Shown piece by piece: positions 61,972 to 64,000 of a DNA stretch of 64,000 nucleotides. The stretch's first letter is position 1. Every line of letters starts with the position of its first letter. The position numbers and the translations under genes are program-made. Origin of the DNA: JAZKDW01 sp040387375 (GTDB lineage: Bacteria > Pseudomonadota > Gammaproteobacteria > Burkholderiales > Burkholderiaceae_D); the NCBI GenBank assembly GCA_040387375.1, contig JAZKDW010000040.1, forward strand, positions 1 to 64,000, read 5' to 3'. The notes under the pieces were generated by a model. The model was given only the letters and a program-made list of their open reading frames with translations, ran no database searches and was not told the origin of the DNA.

Positions 61972-64000
61972 TTACCGCGCACCTGGAGGCGCCTCGATCA
62001 GCGGCTGTGGTCCGAACGAATACTGGACCTGGCGATAACTGCCGTACCGGGACCCGTAGCCATAACGGCCAGAACGCACCTTCACGTCATTGAACAGGAC
62101 TCCCCTGGCGGACAGCCCGGCCTGGCTCAATCGTTTGATCGACTCTGCAATCTCGCCGGCCGTGGTGACGCCGGCCCGGGTGAGGATGTAGATTGCGCCG
62201 GCATGCGCGCCGATGATCAGGGTGTCGGACACCGCCAGGATCGGTGTGCCGTCGATCAGCACCACGTCATACAGCGAGGACAGGGTTTGCATCAGCGTGA
62301 CCAGCGATGGACGCAGCAGCAGCTCCGACGGATTGGACGGCAGGCTGCCGGTCGAAATGAAATCGACGTTCTCGATGACATTTTGATGAATGAACTGGTC
62401 GGGCCGCCTGGTCCCGAGGATCGCCTCCGACAAGCCATCCTGGCGGGCGATATCGAAATAGCGGTGCAGGTGTCCATTGCGGAAATCAGCATCGATCAGC
62501 AGGACTCTTTTGCCGGTTGACGCCATGACCGCGGCAAGATTCGCAGTCACGAAGGACTTGCCCATGCCGGCGGTGGGGCCGGTCATCAGCACGATATTAT
62601 TCTTCGAATGGGTCATCGAAAACTGCAGCGCGGTGCGGAAATTGCGCAGGCTCTCGATCGCGATGTCCATCGACGATATCTTGGTCAGCAGCGGCAGCTT
62701 GGGAGATTTGCGGCTGACCTGGTCGATCAGTTCCTTTTGCATCTTGCTGTGGGGGAAGGTGGCAAACACCGGCACGCCCAGCATTTTTTCGATTTCAAGC
62801 GGATCGTCGATGCCGCCGTGCAGCGCCTTCTTCAGGAACACGACCAGCACGCCCAGGAACAGTCCGAGCAGAACCGCGATGGCAATCACCTTGGGGCGAT
62901 TCGGCGACACTGGCGTCTCGGGCAACATGGGTGGATCCACCAGGCGGACATTGCTCATCTTGCCTACTGCGATCAGGCGCAATTGCTGTGACGTGTTCAA
63001 CAACGCGGTGTACAGGTCGGTGTTGACCTTGACGTCGCGCGCCAGGCGCACCACTTCCTGTTCCAGCGACGGCAGCACCTTGACATGGGCTGCAATGGCA
63101 TTGATTTCCGCGTTAAGGTCCCGCAACTGCGTATCGATCCCCATCACGATCGGATGATAGCGGGTGAAGCGGATCAGCAGCTCCGTGCGCTTCTGCTCGA
63201 GTTCGGACCGTTTCGCTTTTGCCGCCGCCGATTGCTGAAGGCTCAGCTTGGCTTCTTCGGCCAGGTCGATGGTGCCGTGCGTGTTGCGGAACCGGTTGTA
63301 CCTGGCCTCCGCCCGTTCCAGCTCCTGCTTCAGCTCCGGCAACTGCTTGTTCAGGAACGCCAGCGATTTATCGGCTTCTTCTGTTTTGCGCGACGCGTTC
63401 TGACGCACGTATTCCTTCGTGATTTCACCCAGCACCTTGTTTACGGCCACCGGATCATCGCCTTTCAAGGTTACGTTGATGATGCCCGACTGCTTGCCCA
63501 GTTCGGCCACATCCAGGGCCTTCTGCACGCTTTCGATCGCGGCCAGCCTCGAGCTGCGCCGCAATATGAATTGCGCTCCGGGCCTGGCATTGATCTGGTC
63601 TACTTGCAATTCGATCGGGCCCTTCGCGACCTTGGCCGTGAGCAGATCGCCTGCCTTGCCTCTCAACGCAATATCGCTTTCCTTTTCAGTCAGCAGGTAG
63701 CCGCCATTGGCTTCCACTGTCAGGATAAAGTCCCGATTCTGCAATGCATCCGGCACATCGAACGCGGGAACATTGATCGACTCGTTGCCCCATGCATAAC
63801 CGCCGTAGCCCAGGATGCCGGGCGTCGACAGCCGGGGATTACGGCTGGCAATCCATTTGCCCAGCACCGGAAAATAGTGCGGACTCGCTTCGATATAAAG
63901 CCGCAGATTATCGATTGCCCGCGCCACCACCAGCCGCGAGTGCACCAGTTCCATTTCGGAGGTCGCCGCCGTTTTCACATCGAACAGCGAGCCCATTTCG
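61972..64000 (-). CDS. Wzc-type polysaccharide co-polymerase / tyrosine autokinase, N-terminus beyond the window
   Basis: The kinase that controls chain length and export. The visible part has the long periplasmic coiled-coil region (with SLAFLNKQLPELKQELERAE, 20 residues), a second membrane helix (VIAIAVLLGLFLGVLVVFL) and the BY-kinase domain: Walker A GPTAGMGKS, Walker A' LLIDADFRNG and Walker B VVLIDGTP. A tyrosine cluster follows at the C-terminus (YGYGSRYGSYRQVQYS). The frame continues past position 64000, and comparison with family members suggests about 70-90 residues, including the first membrane helix, are missing. Wza and a phosphatase are expected beyond the edge. Confidence 0.93.
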   Translation of the reverse strand, partial: EMGSLFDVKTAATSEMELVHSRLVVARAIDNLRLYIEASPHYFPVLGKWIASRNPRLSTPGILGYGGYAWGNESINVPAFDVPDALQNRDFILTVEANGGYLLTEKESDIALRGKAGDLLTAKVAKGPIELQVDQINARPGAQFILRRSSRLAAIESVQKALDVAELGKQSGIINVTLKGDDPVAVNKVLGEITKEYVRQNASRKTEEADKSLAFLNKQLPELKQELERAEARYNRFRNTHGTIDLAEEAKLSLQQSAAAKAKRSELEQKRTELLIRFTRYHPIVMGIDTQLRDLNAEINAIAAHVKVLPSLEQEVVRLARDVKVNTDLYTALLNTSQQLRLIAVGKMSNVRLVDPPMLPETPVSPNRPKVIAIAVLLGLFLGVLVVFLKKALHGGIDDPLEIEKMLGVPVFATFPHSKMQKELIDQVSRKSPKLPLLTKISSMDIAIESLRNFRTALQFSMTHSKNNIVLMTGPTAGMGKSFVTANLAAVMASTGKRVLLIDADFRNGHLHRYFDIARQDGLSEAILGTRRPDQFIHQNVIENVDFISTGSLPSNPSELLLRPSLVTLMQTLSSLYDVVLIDGTPILAVSDTLIIGAHAGAIYILTRAGVTTAGEIAESIKRLSQAGLSARGVLFNDVKVRSGRYGYGSRYGSYRQVQYSFGPQPLIEAPPGAR

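Noticed and set aside
59536..62038. Long open frames on the plus strand opposite the GMC and GNAT genes
   Set aside because: Compositions are His/Arg/Gln-rich without motifs, and the minus strand carries full domain signatures and ribosome sites.
1..64000. CRISPR array, prophage or integrative element
   Set aside because: No regularly spaced repeats, integrase, transposase or phage structural gene was found; repeats present are short palindromic units.

Overview
This window looks like a chromosomal segment of a betaproteobacterium of the order Burkholderiales, most likely the family Oxalobacteraceae (Herminiimonas/Noviherbaspirillum/Herbaspirillum type). That placement is an inference from gene content and order (uvrC-pgsA-tRNA-Gly; rpoE-rseA-rseB-mucD next to lepA-lepB-rnc-era-recO-pdxJ-acpS; rpmF-plsX-fabHDG-acpP-fabF). 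No sequence search was run. I see no prophage, CRISPR array, transposase or plasmid gene.

Region 1 (1-22.2 kb, all on the minus strand) is a dense housekeeping block. In transcription order it holds YceD, L32, the type II fatty-acid synthesis genes, a YgfX-like protein, the envelope-stress sigma factor with its regulators and the MucD protease, a thioredoxin-fold protein, LepA, signal peptidase I, RNase III, Era, RecO, PdxJ, AcpS, NagZ, UvrC, PgsA and the 5' part of tRNA-Gly(GCC), which has a near-perfect sigma-70 promoter.

Region 2 (22.3-36.9 kb, mixed strands) holds Maf and an RsmI-like methylase, an SppA-type protease, a Rieske protein, a Gph-type phosphatase, RluC, RNase E behind a leader of almost 600 nt, a ChrA-type transporter, MoaA and MoeA, RmuC and a truncated haemoglobin. 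A 175-bp palindromic repeat lies between moeA and rmuC.

Region 3 (37.1-64 kb) is a Wzx/Wzy-dependent exopolysaccharide locus. The plus-strand arm runs in this order: initiating sugar-phosphate transferase, ManC, a VanZ-like protein, GalU, Gmd, Fcl, Wzy, Wzx, four glycosyltransferases, a NodB-type deacetylase, an acyltransferase-SGNH protein, one reversed methyltransferase-like gene, and two more glycosyltransferases. A minus-strand arm converges on it: a truncated Wzc-type tyrosine kinase running off the right edge, a CelD/BcsL-type acyltransferase, a GMC oxidoreductase and an exported parallel beta-helix protein. The arms meet at a 166-bp palindromic element whose left arm encodes the last residues of the WecG/CpsF-type glycosyltransferase.

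Together the genes predict activated UDP-glucose, GDP-mannose and GDP-L-fucose, lipid-linked assembly of a repeat of perhaps seven sugars, flipping, polymerisation and kinase-controlled export, with several decorations. The least familiar part is the beta-helix / GMC oxidoreductase / GNAT trio beside Wzc, which could be a polysaccharide-modification module.
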